The translations under genes were made by a program, and so were the position numbers. Below the pieces are notes generated by a model that was not told the origin of the DNA, did not search any database, and saw only the letters and a program-made list of their open reading frames with translations. A stretch of DNA of 64,000 nt. Origin: Thermomonas paludicola. Lineage in GTDB: Bacteria; Pseudomonadota; Gammaproteobacteria; Xanthomonadales; Xanthomonadaceae. Positions 1 to 10,704 of the stretch are shown in pieces. Every line of letters begins with the position of its first letter. Positions within the stretch are counted from its first letter, which is position 1. Where the stretch lies: the NCBI RefSeq assembly GCF_024498955.1, contig NZ_CP093311.1, forward strand, positions 1,922,001 to 1,986,000. Reading direction: 5' to 3'.

Positions 1-438
1 CAGACTCTCCATGCCCCATTCCTTGCGAGCCGTGTTGAACACATGGCTCAGGATCTGGAGCCGGCGCAGCACGGATGCTGGCGCAAGTTCCTTCAGCCAC
101 CTGTCACGCAGGGCGGCGACGTCGGAGCCGCGGATTCGGGAAACCATCCGGGACGCCAACTCGGTCTGCCGCCAAGTGTTGAGGAAGGACACTTCCCGCT
201 CATAGCTGCGTTTGCGAGGCGAGACCTCCTTTTCGTAGCGGTCGAGGAGCTCACGCAGGGTTGTGTTCTCTGCTTCGCTGCGATCCAGCCAGACGCCTCG
301 CGCCATCTCCGACTCGATCATCTGTGACCAAGCCTCTGCTTCGGCCTTGGTCTCGAACGTCTTGCTCTGAACCGGCCACCCCTTCCGGCGGATCTGGGCC
401 TCCCACTGGCACGGCCCTCGCTTTCGCAGCGTTGCCAT
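1..438 (-). CDS. tyrosine recombinase (phage-type integrase), N-terminal part, runs off the window
   Basis: The reverse-strand frame opens at an ATG (complement of 436-438) and stays open for 146 codons to the window edge. The product starts MATLRKR and contains [20 protein letters not shown] and the SAM-like core-binding region [13 protein letters not shown]...[18 protein letters not shown]. This is the usual N-terminal arm-binding plus core-binding architecture of genomic-island and phage integrases. The catalytic domain (R-H-R-Y) would lie outside the window. The gene reads away from a tRNA-Ala 3' fragment 126 bp upstream, the normal setting for an integrase next to its attachment site. 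Family assignment is from motif pattern only; specificity for tRNA-Ala is inferred from position. Confidence 0.88.
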   Translation of the reverse strand, partial: MATLRKRGPCQWEAQIRRKGWPVQSKTFETKAEAEAWSQMIESEMARGVWLDRSEAENTTLRELLDRYEKEVSPRKRSYEREVSFLNTWRQTELASRMVSRIRGSDVAALRDRWLKELAPASVLRRLQILSHVFNTARKEWGMESL

Positions 439-462
439 TGTCTTCGAGCATCCATCGGTGGC

Positions 463-548
463 TGTGGCAAAATTGTGGCAGAAATAGCTTTTCATCTCAA
501 CCAGAATTCATTAAACCCTCTATACGTAAGGGTTTCAGCCAGAATCCA
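463..548. repeat. short direct and inverted repeats between int and the att junction (possible arm-type/Xis sites)
   Basis: TGTGGCA occurs twice, at 463-469 and 474-480, exactly 11 bp (one helical turn) apart. CCAGAATTCA (501-510) recurs as CCAGAATCCA at 539-548. Between them lies an inverted repeat, AAACCCT (513-519) and AGGGTTT (529-535), with a 9-nt loop. Clusters of short repeats between an integrase gene and its attachment core are typical arm-type or excisionase binding sites. The role here is inferred from position; the hairpin could also be part of the int promoter region. Confidence 0.5.
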
Positions 549-563
549 AAGGATCCGATTTTC

Positions 564-611
564 TCATTCGCAATGACGAGGTCGGGAGTTCGATCCTCCC
601 TGGCTCCACCA
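564..611 (+). other. attachment-site junction carrying the 3' part of tRNA-Ala(CGC)
   Basis: The sequence fits tRNA positions ~29-76. Anticodon loop TTCGCAA is at 567-573 (anticodon CGC), the 3' anticodon stem at 574-578, variable loop AGGTC, T-stem GGGAG, T-loop TTCGATC, stem CTCCC, acceptor strand TGGCTCC and ACCA at 608-611. The U at position 70 of the acceptor strand matches the G3:U70 alanine identity pair. The 5' acceptor, D-arm and outer anticodon-stem pairs are missing: the bases at 562-563 no longer pair with 577-578. This is what remains on one side when an element inserts into the 3' half of a tRNA gene; an intact copy is expected at the other element end, outside the window. Confidence 0.8.
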
Positions 612-624
612 ATATCCAAACGTC

Positions 625-656
625 AACGCCTGCCATTTCGGCGGGCGTTTTCGTTT
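625..656 (+). terminator. rho-independent terminator downstream of the tRNA-Ala fragment
   Basis: A 10-bp stem, AACGCCTGCC (625-634) with GGCGGGCGTT (640-649, one G-T pair), closes a 5-nt ATTTC loop and runs into TTTTCGTTT. It lies 13 bp after the tRNA CCA, where the terminator of the original tRNA-Ala gene should be. This supports 612 onward being native chromosome. Confidence 0.8.
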
Positions 657-809
657 GCGGTGGCAGCACGCATTCGCCCATCCCGGCATCTCCGGCACCC
701 TGCCCGGCATTCAAGGTTCCAGCGCACGTGGCGATATAGTTGGTGGAGGTCGTGCCGCGGGCGTCGGGCCGTGCCCCGTCCGCGCCGAACCACGAACCGG
801 GGTACACGC

Positions 810-3494
810 ATGCGCAATATCGGGGCAGGAATGACGTCGATCGTGGCGCGCACGGCGCTGGTGCTTGGCATCGTTGCCACGCTGTGCTTCGCCGGGGCCG
901 CCTGGATGATCCAGAAGAAGGCGGCGCAGGTGCAGGAAGCCACCGCACTGGACGAACTGGAACAGCTGGCGCGGGCCGAAGCCGCCAAGGTGCGCGGCTC
1001 CACCACCGAGACCCTGTCGCGCGTGCGCGGCCTGGCCGACGCCACCCAGGCGATCATGGTCCGTGGCAACGGCGAGCGTGGCGAGGCCTCTGCGCTGGTG
1101 CGCCGTTTTGCCGAATCCGACCCGGCGGTGTTGGGCTACTGGCTGGAACTGGAGCCCAACGGGTTCGACGGACAGGATGCCAAATTCGCGCGCAGCTGGC
1201 CCAACGGCGAGCCCGACGCCGACGGACTGAAAGCCTTCGTCGCCACGCTGCAACCGGGGCAACAAGTCAGCACCGACGCCGGCCGGATGTCGGTGTACTG
1301 GACCCGTTCTGCTGCAGGCGAAGTCTCGCTGCAGGATGCGGTGGGCGGCGGAAACGATCTCAAGGTCGAAGGCCCGGACGCCGAAAAATATTACGCTGCG
1401 GTGCGTGAGCGCGGCGACGAGCTGATGTTCGAGCCCTATTCCGATGATGTTTCGGGCAAACAGGTGCTGATGACCAGCCTGATGGTGCCGCTCAAGCTGG
1501 ACGGCCGTTTCCGCGGCGTGGCCGGCGCCGATATCAGCCTGGATGCGATCCAGGCCAGCCTGGCGAAAGTGCGCCCCTACCAGCGCGGCGTGGTGCGCCT
1601 GCTGTCGCCGAAGGGGCTGGTGCTGGCCGCGCCGGAAAAAGAATTGCTGGGCAAACCATGGAAGCAAAACCTGGACGCCGTGCTGGCGGCGGTGGCCGAA
1701 GGCAAGACCGTGCGCCAACGCGAGTTCGGCGCGGTGGTTGGCAGTGAGGTGTTCCGCGTCTATGTGCCGGTCACCGTGGGTCACGCGCCGGACGCCTTCG
1801 TGCTGATGGTATCGGCCCCGGTCGATACGGTGATGGCGGGCGTGGCGCAGGTACGCAACCGGGCGCTGCTGGTTGGCGCGCTCAGCGTGCTGGTGCTGGT
1901 GCTGGTGGTCGCGGTGCTGCTGCGCACACTGGTTGGCGCCCCCCTGCGCGGCATCGTGCAGGGCGTGAACGCGGTGGCCGGCGGGCAGCTGGATTACCCC
2001 ATCGCCGCCGGTGGCGACGACGAAGTCGGCCAGGTGTCGCGCGCGCTGCGAAAGATGCAGACCGATCTGAAAGCGCGCCTGGACACCGAACGCAAGATTG
2101 CCGCCGAGAACCTGCGCGTGCGCATCGCCCTGGACAATGCCGGCACCGCGATGCTGATCGCGGACGCCGACGGTCACGTGGCTTACGCCAACCCGGCCAT
2201 GCGCAACCTGCTCGGGCTGCACCGCCAAATCCTTGCGCGCCACCTGCCACGGGCCAACCTCAAGCAGCTGGAAGGCCAGCCGCTGGCACTGCTGCAGCCG
2301 TCCAGCAGCACGGATCTGGGCCGCATCGAGGCGATCGAACAGCGCGAGCTGGTGTTCGGCAATGCCGTCTTTGTGCAGACCGCCGCGCCCGTCATCTCCC
2401 CGGCCGGCGAACGCCTGGGCGTGGTGGTGGAGTGGCGCGATCGCAGCCAGGAAGTCGCGGTGGAATCGGAAGTCGGTGCGGTCATCGAGGCCGCCGCCGC
2501 CGGCGATTTGTCCAGACGCATCGATCTTGCCGGCAAGAACGGCTTCTTCCTCCACCTCGCCGAGGGCGTGGACAGCATGCTGGACACCAACGCCGCGACC
2601 ATTGCCGACGTGCAGCGCGTGCTTGGTGCGCTGGCCGAAGGCGATCTCACCCAGCGCATCACCGCCGACTACCACGGCGTGTTCGGGCGCATGCGCGACG
2701 ACACCAATGCGACCGTCGAGCACCTGACCGAAACCATGCAGCGCGTGCGCCGCGCGGTCGATTCCATCCACAGCGCAGCCCGCGAAATCGCTGCCGGCAA
2801 CAGCGACCTGTCGACCCGCTCCGAACAGCAGGCTGCCAGCCTGGAGGAGACCGCTGCGTCGATGGAAGAATTGACCTCGACGGTCAAGAACAACGCCGAG
2901 TCCTCCAACCAGGCGCGCCAGCTCGCCACCGGCGCCGCCGACATCGCCTCACGCGGCGGCAAGGCGGTGGACCAGGTGATCGAGCAGATGACCGGCATCA
3001 CTGCTGCATCTCGGCAGATTGAAAACATCATCGGGGTGATCGATGGCATCGCCTTCCAGACCAACATCCTGGCCCTGAACGCCGCGGTGGAAGCCGCGCG
3101 TGCAGGCGAACAGGGCCGCGGCTTCGCGGTGGTGGCCAGCGAGGTGCGCTCGCTGGCGCAACGCTCCGCCGAGGCGGCGAAGGAGATCAAGGGCCTGATC
3201 GGCAGCTCGGCGCAACGGGTGGACCAAGGCGCGGCAATGGTTGCGGTGGCCGGCAACACCATGCGCGAAATCGTGGAGTCGGTACGCCGGGTCAGCGACC
3301 TGATGGCGGAAATCTCGGCCGCCTCGCAGGAGCAGAGCAGCGGCATCGAGCAGGTCAACCAGACCATCACCCACATGGACGGCGTCACCCAGCAAAACGC
3401 GGCGATGGTGGAACAGGCCACGGCGGCCGCGCACTCGCTGCAGGAACAGGCCGACGACCTCGCCGCAGCGGTAGCCGTGTTCCGCATGCAATGA
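810..3494 (+). CDS. methyl-accepting chemotaxis protein (Cache-HAMP-PAS-HAMP-MA)
   Basis: Transmembrane chemoreceptor of 894 aa. A first membrane segment (about residues 8-34) is followed by a long periplasmic region (about 35-350) of dCache type. A second membrane helix rich in Leu/Val lies at about 352-374, then a HAMP linker, a PAS-like segment (about 437-560, with [13 protein letters not shown]), a second HAMP (about 602-655, GDLTQRI) and the MA signalling hairpin with tip [20 protein letters not shown] near 740-760. There is no C-terminal CheR/CheB pentapeptide. The start follows GGGG at a plausible distance; an in-frame ATG 21 bp downstream is an alternative. The PAS-to-MA half resembles the second receptor at 24695-27037. 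No che or flagellar operon is nearby, so it is an orphan receptor; its ligand is unknown. Confidence 0.92.
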   Translation: MRNIGAGMTSIVARTALVLGIVATLCFAGAAWMIQKKAAQVQEATALDELEQLARAEAAKVRGSTTETLSRVRGLADATQAIMVRGNGERGEASALVRRFAESDPAVLGYWLELEPNGFDGQDAKFARSWPNGEPDADGLKAFVATLQPGQQVSTDAGRMSVYWTRSAAGEVSLQDAVGGGNDLKVEGPDAEKYYAAVRERGDELMFEPYSDDVSGKQVLMTSLMVPLKLDGRFRGVAGADISLDAIQASLAKVRPYQRGVVRLLSPKGLVLAAPEKELLGKPWKQNLDAVLAAVAEGKTVRQREFGAVVGSEVFRVYVPVTVGHAPDAFVLMVSAPVDTVMAGVAQVRNRALLVGALSVLVLVLVVAVLLRTLVGAPLRGIVQGVNAVAGGQLDYPIAAGGDDEVGQVSRALRKMQTDLKARLDTERKIAAENLRVRIALDNAGTAMLIADADGHVAYANPAMRNLLGLHRQILARHLPRANLKQLEGQPLALLQPSSSTDLGRIEAIEQRELVFGNAVFVQTAAPVISPAGERLGVVVEWRDRSQEVAVESEVGAVIEAAAAGDLSRRIDLAGKNGFFLHLAEGVDSMLDTNAATIADVQRVLGALAEGDLTQRITADYHGVFGRMRDDTNATVEHLTETMQRVRRAVDSIHSAAREIAAGNSDLSTRSEQQAASLEETAASMEELTSTVKNNAESSNQARQLATGAADIASRGGKAVDQVIEQMTGITAASRQIENIIGVIDGIAFQTNILALNAAVEAARAGEQGRGFAVVASEVRSLAQRSAEAAKEIKGLIGSSAQRVDQGAAMVAVAGNTMREIVESVRRVSDLMAEISAASQEQSSGIEQVNQTITHMDGVTQQNAAMVEQATAAAHSLQEQADDLAAAVAVFRMQ

Positions 3495-3560
3495 CCCGTT
3501 CAAGGCCCGAACGAGCGCGCCACGCCGCAGCTGTCATGGGGCGCCCCTGGACGCCAGGCA

Positions 3561-3587
3561 ACAAAAACCCGCCTGGATGGCGGGTTT
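3561..3587 (-). terminator. terminator of the tRNA-Thr transcript
   Basis: A perfect 9-bp stem AAACCCGCC/GGCGGGTTT with loop TGGAT. Read on the minus strand it is followed by a T-rich tail (TTTTTG, from 3561-3567), so it terminates leftward transcription coming from the tRNA. It may also block read-through from the chemoreceptor on the plus strand. Confidence 0.75.
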
Positions 3588-3630
3588 CATGAACGTCAGG
3601 CGTCCGTGCGGACTGCCTGGCACCGGTACA

Positions 3631-3706
3631 TGGTGCCGGAAATAGGAATCGAACCTACGACCTACGCATTACGAATGCGCCGCTCTACCAACTGAGCTAT
3701 TCCGGC
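3631..3706 (-). tRNA. tRNA-Thr (anticodon CGT)
   Basis: The minus strand folds as a complete 76-nt tRNA with encoded CCA. It shows acceptor GCCGGAA/TTCCGGC, D-arm GCTCAGTTGGTAGAGC, anticodon arm GCGCA-TTCGTAA-TGCGT with anticodon CGT, variable loop AGGTC, and T-arm GTAGG-TTCGATT-CCTAT. Anticodon CGT reads ACG threonine codons. A TACAAT hexamer on the minus strand (3717-3722), just upstream of the 5' end, is a likely -10 box; no good -35 is visible because that region overlaps the ispH 3' end. Confidence 0.96.
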
Positions 3707-3734
3707 AAGGTCGGCGATTGTATCGCCCGCCGGC

Positions 3735-4685
3735 TCAGTCCGCCAGCGGGCGAAGCTCTTTTGGCAGGGCAAAGATCATGTTTTCCGGATCGCCGTGCAG
3801 TTCGCGCACATTGGCGGCGCCGAGTTCCTGCAACCGGGCCAGCACGCCCTGGACCAGCACTTCGGGGGCGGAAGCCCCGGCCGTGACGCCCACCCGAACG
3901 CCACCCGCCACCCAGGCCGGGTCGATTTCATCGGCACCGTCGATCAGCCAGGCGCGCGCCCCTTCGCGCTGTGCCAATTCGCGCAGGCGGTTGGAATTGG
4001 ACGAGTTCGGCGAACCGACCACCAGCACCACTTCGCAGCCGCTGCGCACCAGCTCGCGCACGGCGTCCTGGCGATTCTGGGTGGCATAGCAGATATCGTC
4101 GTGCTTGGGCCCCTGGATGGCCGGGAACTTCAGCTTGAGCGCGGCGATGATCTCGCGCGTGTCATCCACGCTGAGCGTGGTCTGCGTGGTGTAGGCGCAG
4201 TTGCCGGGCTGCTTGAGCTGCAGCGCGGCGACATCCTCGATGTCCTCGACCAGATGGATCTCGCCATCATTGCCACGCTGGCCCCACTGCCCCATGGTGC
4301 CTTCCACCTCGGGATGCCCGGCATGGCCGATCAGCACCATGTCGCGGCCGCTCCGGCTCTGCCGGCTGACCTCCAGGTGCACCTTGGTGACCAGCGGGCA
4401 AGTGGCATCGAACACCTTCAAGCCGCGGCGCTTGGCTTCGGCGCGGACCGCCTGCGACACGCCGTGGGCGCTGAAAATCACGGTGGCGCCGTCCGGCACT
4501 TCGTCGAGTTCCTCGACGAACACCGCGCCGCGCGCCTTCAGGTCATCGACCACGAATTTGTTGTGCACCACTTCATGGCGCACGTAGATCGGCGCACCGA
4601 AAATCTCCAGGGTCCGCTTGACGATTTCGATGGCGCGATCGACGCCGGCGCAGAAGCCGCGGGGGTTGGCAAGCAGCACGCTCAT
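3735..4685 (-). CDS. ispH: 4-hydroxy-3-methylbut-2-enyl diphosphate reductase
   Basis: Last step of the MEP isoprenoid pathway: reduction of HMBPP to IPP and DMAPP, using a [4Fe-4S] cluster. The product is 316 aa, normal family length. The three cluster cysteines are visible in ANPRGFCAG (Cys12), [12 protein letters not shown] (near 96) and [11 protein letters not shown] (near 198). The substrate-binding motif [11 protein letters not shown] is present. The ATG at 4685 gives the canonical [14 protein letters not shown] start and lies 7 bp after the lspA stop. It is the last gene of murJ-ribF-ileS-lspA-ispH. The upstream pathway enzyme Dxs is also in the window (28348-30255). Confidence 0.97.
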   Translation of the reverse strand: MSVLLANPRGFCAGVDRAIEIVKRTLEIFGAPIYVRHEVVHNKFVVDDLKARGAVFVEELDEVPDGATVIFSAHGVSQAVRAEAKRRGLKVFDATCPLVTKVHLEVSRQSRSGRDMVLIGHAGHPEVEGTMGQWGQRGNDGEIHLVEDIEDVAALQLKQPGNCAYTTQTTLSVDDTREIIAALKLKFPAIQGPKHDDICYATQNRQDAVRELVRSGCEVVLVVGSPNSSNSNRLRELAQREGARAWLIDGADEIDPAWVAGGVRVGVTAGASAPEVLVQGVLARLQELGAANVRELHGDPENMIFALPKELRPLAD

Positions 4686-4692
4686 GGGTGGG

Positions 4693-5193
4693 TCATCCTT
4701 CCTTCCGCGCCGGCTTGCCGGCCAGCAGGCCGAACAGGCCGATGCCGATCGCCCCGCCCAGCACGGCGCTGTCGGCGATGTTGAACGCTGGCCAGTAGTG
4801 CTCGCCCACATGCCACTGGATGAAATCCACCACGTGGCCATGCAGGAACCGGTCCACCACGTTGCCCAGCGCGCCGCCGATCACCAGCGACAACGGCAGC
4901 GCCTGCCTCCAGTCGCCGCGCGGCGTGCGCGCCAGCATCCATGCCATCAATCCGCTGATGGCGAACGCAAGCACCACGAAAAACCATTTCTGCCAGCCAC
5001 CGGCATCGGCCAGGAAGCTGAACGCCGCGCCGGTGTTGTAGGTGCGATACCAGTTCCAGAATCCGTCGATCACCGGGACGGCGGCGTACTCGGGCAGTGA
5101 CTTGAGCACCCAGGCTTTCGACCATTGGTCCAGCGCGAGCACCAGCGCCGAGGCGCCCAACCACGGCAGTGCATTCGGCTTCGCGGACGCCAT
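4693..5193 (-). CDS. lspA: lipoprotein signal peptidase (signal peptidase II)
   Basis: Inner-membrane aspartyl protease that removes signal peptides from diacylglyceryl-modified prolipoproteins. The 166-aa product has four hydrophobic segments and both catalytic aspartate motifs, [10 protein letters not shown] and FNIADSAV. The ATG at 5193 shares one base with the ileS stop (TGATG), implying translational coupling; in-frame starts further upstream would lie inside ileS. Likely clients in this window include LptE and the lipoprotein-type M2 peptidase. Confidence 0.96.
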   Translation of the reverse strand: MASAKPNALPWLGASALVLALDQWSKAWVLKSLPEYAAVPVIDGFWNWYRTYNTGAAFSFLADAGGWQKWFFVVLAFAISGLMAWMLARTPRGDWRQALPLSLVIGGALGNVVDRFLHGHVVDFIQWHVGEHYWPAFNIADSAVLGGAIGIGLFGLLAGKPARKEG

Positions 5194-8042
5194 CAGAACC
5201 ATGCCCGCGCTTCTCCGTCGCCGTCGATATTGCCCACGCAGCGCAGGCACAGCAGCGGGTGCGATGCGTCCGCGCCCACGTCTTCGCGATGGTGCCAGCA
5301 GCGCACGCACTTCGGCTTGGTGGTGGCCTGCGCCAGCACCTCGATGCCCTTGGCATTGGCATCCGGCACCACCCGCACGTCGCCGCTGATCAGCAGGAAG
5401 CGCAGCTCATCCGCCATCGGGGAAAGCCAGTTCTGGTCAGCCACGCCGCAACGCAGCTCGATCTCGGCTTCGAGCGAGGCACCGATCTGCCCGGCCGCGC
5501 GAATCGGTTCCAACACGCGGGTCACCTGCTCGCGCAGCTCCAGCAGCCCGTCGAAATCCGTGGCCGACAGCGGCGCATCCTCCGGCAATGGCGCCAGCCC
5601 TGCATACCATGTCGCCAGCAGCACGTTGCGTGCATGCTCGCCCGGCAGATGACCCCACATTTCATCGGCGGTGAAACTGAGGATCGGCGCGATCCAGCGC
5701 ACGAAGCCTTCGGCGATGCGGAACATCGCGCTCTGCGCGCTGCGCCGCCCGCGCGAATCCTCGCGCATCGTGTACAGCCGATCCTTGGTCACGTCCAGGT
5801 ACAGCGAACCCAGGTCCACGCTGCAGAAGTTCATCAGCGCCTGCACTACTGCGGCGAAGTCGTAGCGCGTGTAGGCCGCGGCGATCTCTTCCTGCACCTG
5901 CCAGGCGCGATGCACGATCCAGCGATCCAGCGCCACCATGTCGTCGAGCGCGCACAGGTCGCGCGCGGGGTCGAAGCCATGCAGGTTGCCGAGCAGGAAG
6001 CGCGCGGTGTTGCGGATGCGCCGATAGGCGTCGGCATTGCGCTTGAGGATTTCCTGCGACAGCGACATTTCGTTGCTGTAGTCGGTGGAGGCAATCCACA
6101 GGCGCAGGATGTCCGCGCCCAGCGTCTTCATGATGTCCTGCGGCTCGATGCCGTTGCCCAGCGACTTGGACATCTTGCGCCCGTGCGCATCGACGGTGAA
6201 CCCGTGGGTCAGGCACTGCCGGTAGGGCGCCGCCCTGTCGATGGCCACGCCGGTCAACAGCGACGACTGGAACCAGCCGCGATGCTGGTCCGAGCCCTCC
6301 AGATACAGGTCGGCCGGCTTGCCCAGCCCGCGTTCCAAGAGCACGCATTCGTGGGTCACGCCGGAGTCGAACCAGACATCGAGGATGTCGGTGATCTTGT
6401 CGTAGTCCCTGGCTTCATCGCCCAGCAGCTCTGCGGCATCCAGCGCATACCAGTCGTCGATGCCGGCCCGCTCCACCCGGTCGGCCACCGCGCGCATCAA
6501 TTCAACGCTGCGCGGATGCGCGTCACCGGTTTCGCGATGCACGAACAGGGCAATCGGAACGCCCCAGGTGCGCTGCCGGCTCACGCACCAATCCGGCCGA
6601 CCTTCGATCATCCCGGCGATGCGCGCCTGGCCCCATTCGGGGTACCAGGTCACGGTATCGATGGCAGCCAGCGCGTCGCGGCGCAGGTGGGCCTGGTCCA
6701 TCGAGATGAACCACTGCGGGGTGGCGCGGAACGCGATCGGCGTCTTGTGCCGCCAGCAGTGCGGATAACTGTGATTGAGCTTGCTGAAAGCCAGCAGCGC
6801 ACCGTTGCCGCGCAGCACCTCGACCAACGCATCATTGGCCTTCCACACGTGCAGACTGGTCAAGTCCACATCACCGGCAGGAGGCGTGGATGGCAGGTAC
6901 ACGCCGCGCCCATCCACCGGGTTCAACTGCGCCGCCGTGTATTTGTCGACCAGCCCGTATTTCTGGCTGACCGCGAAGTCTTCCTGACCGTGGCCGGGCG
7001 CCGTATGCACGGCACCCGTGCCGTCTTCGGCGGACACGTGGTCGCCCAGCAGGATGGGAATATCGCGCTCGGCATAAAACGGGTGCGCGAACAGCATGCC
7101 TTCCAGCTTCTCGCCAACGGCACGACCATGGAGGACGACGCCCTCGACGCCATAGCGCGCGAGCGCTTTCTCCGCCAGATCGGCCGCAAGCACCAGCCAG
7201 CGACGGCTGCCGTCAGCCTTGGCCGGGCCTTCCACCAGCACATATTCCAGTGCCGCTCCCAGCGAAATCGCCAGCGACGCCGGCAGCGTCCACGGCGTGG
7301 TGGTCCAGATCGGCACCGCCACGTCAACGCCTTCCGGCAACTCGCTGCCGAATGCACGGCTGACCGCCTGCGAATTGCGCGCGACGTAGGCCACATCGAC
7401 GGCGGGCGAGAGCTTGTCCTGGTATTCGATTTCGGCCTCGGCCAGCGCACTGCCGCAGTCGAAGCACCAATACACCGGCTTCACGCCGCGCAGCAGGTGG
7501 CCGTTTTCCACCACCTTGGCCAACGCGCGGATTTCGTTGGCTTCAAAACGGAAGTCCAGCGTCTTGTACGGATTTTCCCAGTCACCCAACACGCCAAGCC
7601 GTTTGAAATCGCGCCGCTGCACGTCGATCTGGGCATTGGCATAGTCCCGGCACTGCTGGCGGAACTCGGTCGCATCCAGCTTCACGCCGACCTTGCCGAA
7701 TTTCTTCTCGATGGCGATTTCGATCGGCAACCCGTGGCAGTCCCAGCCCGGGATGTAGGGCGCATCGAAACCGGCCAGCGTCTTCGACTTGACGATGATG
7801 TCCTTGAGGATCTTGTTGACGGCATGCCCGAGGTGGATCGAGCCGTTGGCATACGGCGGACCGTCGTGCAGCACGAACTGCGGGCGGCCCTTCGCCGCAT
7901 CGCGGATCTGCGCGTACAGGCCTTCGGCTTCCCAGCGCGCCAGTGTTTCCGGCTCGCGCTTGGGCAAGTCGCCGCGCATCGGAAACGCGGTTTCCGGCAA
8001 CAGGATGGTGGCTTTGTAGGGGTTTTCGTTGTTGTCGCTCAC
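5193..8042 (-). CDS. ileS: isoleucyl-tRNA synthetase
   Basis: Class I aminoacyl-tRNA synthetase of 949 aa. The HIGH region is [12 protein letters not shown] (residues 63-74), the KMSKS loop is [11 protein letters not shown] (near 620), and a C-terminal zinc-finger KCVRCWHH...CLRC is present. A long editing (CP1) domain lies between. The start is taken as GTG at 8042, because it overlaps the ribF stop as GTGA and yields [31 protein letters not shown], matching the usual beginning of this family. An upstream in-frame start would lie inside ribF. It sits between ribF and lspA in a coupled minus-strand operon. Confidence 0.97.
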   Translation of the reverse strand: MSDNNENPYKATILLPETAFPMRGDLPKREPETLARWEAEGLYAQIRDAAKGRPQFVLHDGPPYANGSIHLGHAVNKILKDIIVKSKTLAGFDAPYIPGWDCHGLPIEIAIEKKFGKVGVKLDATEFRQQCRDYANAQIDVQRRDFKRLGVLGDWENPYKTLDFRFEANEIRALAKVVENGHLLRGVKPVYWCFDCGSALAEAEIEYQDKLSPAVDVAYVARNSQAVSRAFGSELPEGVDVAVPIWTTTPWTLPASLAISLGAALEYVLVEGPAKADGSRRWLVLAADLAEKALARYGVEGVVLHGRAVGEKLEGMLFAHPFYAERDIPILLGDHVSAEDGTGAVHTAPGHGQEDFAVSQKYGLVDKYTAAQLNPVDGRGVYLPSTPPAGDVDLTSLHVWKANDALVEVLRGNGALLAFSKLNHSYPHCWRHKTPIAFRATPQWFISMDQAHLRRDALAAIDTVTWYPEWGQARIAGMIEGRPDWCVSRQRTWGVPIALFVHRETGDAHPRSVELMRAVADRVERAGIDDWYALDAAELLGDEARDYDKITDILDVWFDSGVTHECVLLERGLGKPADLYLEGSDQHRGWFQSSLLTGVAIDRAAPYRQCLTHGFTVDAHGRKMSKSLGNGIEPQDIMKTLGADILRLWIASTDYSNEMSLSQEILKRNADAYRRIRNTARFLLGNLHGFDPARDLCALDDMVALDRWIVHRAWQVQEEIAAAYTRYDFAAVVQALMNFCSVDLGSLYLDVTKDRLYTMREDSRGRRSAQSAMFRIAEGFVRWIAPILSFTADEMWGHLPGEHARNVLLATWYAGLAPLPEDAPLSATDFDGLLELREQVTRVLEPIRAAGQIGASLEAEIELRCGVADQNWLSPMADELRFLLISGDVRVVPDANAKGIEVLAQATTKPKCVRCWHHREDVGADASHPLLCLRCVGNIDGDGEARAWF

Positions 8043-8992
8043 GCCAGGGCTCGCTGTGGTTCGTGTTGATTGAGGAGTGCCCTGGCCCATGCGTCGTCGC
8101 GCTGCATTTGCGCGACCAGCGAAGGCAGGTCGGGGAATTTTTCTTCGTCGCGCAGCTTGGCGACGAACTCGACCTCGATCCGGCGCCCGTACAGGTCACC
8201 ATCGAAATCGAACAGGTGCGCCTCCAGCAGCGGCTCCACGCCGTTCACCGTGGGCCGGGTTCCGAAGCTGGACACCGACGGCAATGGCGTCTCGGCGATG
8301 CCATGTACCCAGGTGGCATAGATGCCGCGCAGCGCGGGCGTCTTGCCGCGGTAGCGCAGGTTGGCGGTGGGGTAGCCCAGGCTGCGGCCCAGTTGCCGGC
8401 CGTGCACCACGTGCCCGCCAATCGCGTAGGGCCGACCCAGCAGCCTCGCTGCCTGCGCGAAATCACCGGCCACCAGCGCGGCACGGATGCGCGTGCTGGA
8501 CACGCGCTCGCCGTCCAGCAACACCGGCTCGATGGACTGCGCGGAAAAGCCCAGCGCGGCGCCCGCTGTTTGCATCAGCGCAAGATCGCCGGCACGCGCA
8601 TGCCCGAAGCGGAACTGCGGCCCCACCCAGACTTCTCGCGCGGACAGGCGCTGCACCAGCACCCGGCGCATGAACTCGGTGGCCTCCATCGCCGCGAATT
8701 TCGCGTCAAAGCGCAGCAACCCAACGCCATCGCATCCCAGCGCGCGCAGGCCTTCCACTTTCGCGCGCGGCAGCATCAATCTGGGCGGCTTGCCTTCACG
8801 GGCGAAGAACTCGCGCGGCAAGGGTTCGAAACTCACCGCGACCGCAGGCACGCCAAGGGCGCGCGCACGCGCGACAGCGCGGCCGACCAGCGCGCGATGA
8901 CCCAGGTGCAGGCCATCGAAGGCACCGATGCAAACCACGCTGCCTTGCGGGCACAGTGCCTGCCCGGTGGCGTCGCGAAACAGGAGCTTCAT
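8039..8992 (-). CDS. ribF: bifunctional riboflavin kinase / FAD synthetase
   Basis: Converts riboflavin to FMN and then FAD. The 317-aa product has an N-terminal nucleotidyltransferase half with [18 protein letters not shown] and SSTRIRAAL. The C-terminal riboflavin kinase half contains [20 protein letters not shown]. The reading frame stays open far upstream into murJ, but the ATG at 8992 gives the canonical MKLLFRD start. The stop overlaps the ileS GTG. The ribF-ileS-lspA-ispH order is the usual gammaproteobacterial arrangement. Confidence 0.96.
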   Translation of the reverse strand: MKLLFRDATGQALCPQGSVVCIGAFDGLHLGHRALVGRAVARARALGVPAVAVSFEPLPREFFAREGKPPRLMLPRAKVEGLRALGCDGVGLLRFDAKFAAMEATEFMRRVLVQRLSAREVWVGPQFRFGHARAGDLALMQTAGAALGFSAQSIEPVLLDGERVSSTRIRAALVAGDFAQAARLLGRPYAIGGHVVHGRQLGRSLGYPTANLRYRGKTPALRGIYATWVHGIAETPLPSVSSFGTRPTVNGVEPLLEAHLFDFDGDLYGRRIEVEFVAKLRDEEKFPDLPSLVAQMQRDDAWARALLNQHEPQRALA

Positions 8993-9033
8993 GGTGAATC
9001 GCAAGTATAGCTGCGGTGCAGCATAAGGGCCGG

Positions 9034-10665
9034 TCAGTGCTCGCGGAAATCGCGTGGGCGGAAGCCCAGCACCAGCATCGCCAGCGCATAGCTCACTGCC
9101 CCGCCGCCCACCAGCGCGCCCAACCAACCCACCCGCTGCCATTTCCCGGCCACGGTGAAGTCGGGCGCCAGGTGCAGCCCCGCCAGCACCACCATCGCCA
9201 TCGCCGCATTGGCCAGCAGCGCACGCAACAGGAAGCGCCTCCAGCCCGGCTGCAGGTCGAATACATCGGCCTTGCGCAGCCAGCGCCAGAGCAGGGCCAG
9301 GTTGAGATAGCTGGACAGTGCGGACGCCAGGCCCAGCGCGAAATGCAGGCCCGGCACCCGCGCCAGGGTCGCCAGTACTCCGCCATCCCGCGCCGCCTCC
9401 GGCACCCACAGCTGATACAGCAGGGCAAGGATGCCGACGTTGAACGCCATGTTGGCCACCATGGCCACCAGCCCGGCGCGCACCGGCGTGCGCGTGTCCT
9501 GCCGCGCATAAAACGCGGGCAACACGGTTTTCACCAGGGCAAAGGCGGGCAAGCCGAAACTCAGGCCAAACACCGACAGCGCGGTCATGCGCGCGGCTTC
9601 GGCGGTGAATTTGCCGTATTGGAAGATGGTCGCGACCAGCGGCAGCGACAGCAGCATCAGGCCCAGCATCGCCGGCAGGATGATGATCAGCGTGGTGCGC
9701 AGCCCCCAGTCCAGCGATTTCGAAAACCCGGCGCGATCGGTGTTGACGTGGTGGCGCGACAGGGTCGGCAGGATCACCGTTCCCAGCGCAATCCCGAACA
9801 CGCCCAGCGGGAATTCCAGGAACCGATCGGCGGTGGACAACCAGCTTTGCGAGCCATGCACCAGCATCGCGGCGATGAAGGTGTCGAACAGCAGGTTGAC
9901 TTGCGCCACCGACGACCCCAGCAGGGTGGGCACCATCAGCCGCATCACCCTGCGGATGTCCGGGTGCCGCCAACCCCAGCGCGGCAGCGCCAGCAGGTCA
10001 AGCTGGGCCAGCTGCGGCAGCTGGAACAAGAGCTGCAGGACACCCGCGGCCAGGATCGCCCAGCCCATGGCCATGATCGGCGGATCGGTGAATTTCGAGC
10101 CCCACAGCGCGCCGGCGATCATGCACAGGTTGAGGATGATCGGGGTGAACGCCGGCCAGCCGAACCGGTGATAACTGTTGAGCGCGCCGGCCGCCAGCGC
10201 GGTCAACGAGACGAACAGCAGGAACGGGAACGTCAACCGCAACAGATCGATGATCAGCTGGTTCTGCCCGGGCGCGGGGTCGGCCTGGGTAAACGCCGTG
10301 GCCAGCTGCGGCGCGAAGATCATGCCCAGCGCGGTGACCAGGAGCAGCACGCCGCCCAGGGTCCCGGCGGTACGCGCCATCAGCGCCTTCAACGCATCGT
10401 GGCTGCGGGTTTCCTTGATTTCGGTGAATACCGGCACGAAGGCGGTGGAAAACGAGCCTTCCGCAAACAGGCGACGCATGAAGTTCGGGATGCGGAACGC
10501 GACCCAGAACGCATCGGTCATCCAGTTGGTGCCGAAGGTGGTGTTGAACACCTGGTCGCGCACCAGCCCGAACACCCGGCTGATCATCGTCATGCCGCCG
10601 AACGACAGCACCCCGCGCACCATGCTGCGTGGCTTGCCGCCGTCCTGCGCTGCCCCTGGATTCAT
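9034..10665 (-). CDS. murJ: lipid II flippase
   Basis: Multi-pass inner-membrane flippase (MurJ/MviN, MOP superfamily) that moves lipid II to the periplasm for peptidoglycan synthesis. The product is 543 aa with about 14 hydrophobic segments. The conserved beginning is GGMTMISRVFGLVRDQVFNTTFG followed by NFMRRLFAEGSFSTAFVPVF. The ATG at 10665 (MNPGAAQ) is chosen; an internal ATG at 10623 (MVRGVLSFGG) is possible, and neither has a strong Shine-Dalgarno. It is divergent from rpsT, a widely conserved arrangement, and is the first gene of the minus operon ending in ispH. Confidence 0.96.
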   Translation of the reverse strand: MNPGAAQDGGKPRSMVRGVLSFGGMTMISRVFGLVRDQVFNTTFGTNWMTDAFWVAFRIPNFMRRLFAEGSFSTAFVPVFTEIKETRSHDALKALMARTAGTLGGVLLLVTALGMIFAPQLATAFTQADPAPGQNQLIIDLLRLTFPFLLFVSLTALAAGALNSYHRFGWPAFTPIILNLCMIAGALWGSKFTDPPIMAMGWAILAAGVLQLLFQLPQLAQLDLLALPRWGWRHPDIRRVMRLMVPTLLGSSVAQVNLLFDTFIAAMLVHGSQSWLSTADRFLEFPLGVFGIALGTVILPTLSRHHVNTDRAGFSKSLDWGLRTTLIIILPAMLGLMLLSLPLVATIFQYGKFTAEAARMTALSVFGLSFGLPAFALVKTVLPAFYARQDTRTPVRAGLVAMVANMAFNVGILALLYQLWVPEAARDGGVLATLARVPGLHFALGLASALSSYLNLALLWRWLRKADVFDLQPGWRRFLLRALLANAAMAMVVLAGLHLAPDFTVAGKWQRVGWLGALVGGGAVSYALAMLVLGFRPRDFREH

Positions 10666-10704
10666 GCCTGCACCGCCGGCCCGGCCGGGGCAACGGGCGC
10701 TTTG

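Noticed and set aside
251..451. 66-codon minus-strand frame near the integrase
   Set aside because: It overlaps the integrase start in another frame; the integrase frame has clear family motifs and runs through to the window edge.
564..611. Complete tRNA-Ala gene at the element junction
   Set aside because: No 5' acceptor strand or D-arm can be found upstream, and the outer anticodon stem does not pair.
711..2771. 686-codon open frame on the minus strand opposite the first chemoreceptor
   Set aside because: His/Gln/Gly-rich shadow with no recognisable domain and no ribosome site.
5169..8069. 966-codon open frame on the plus strand opposite ileS
   Set aside because: Antisense shadow of a high-GC gene; low-complexity product with no motif.
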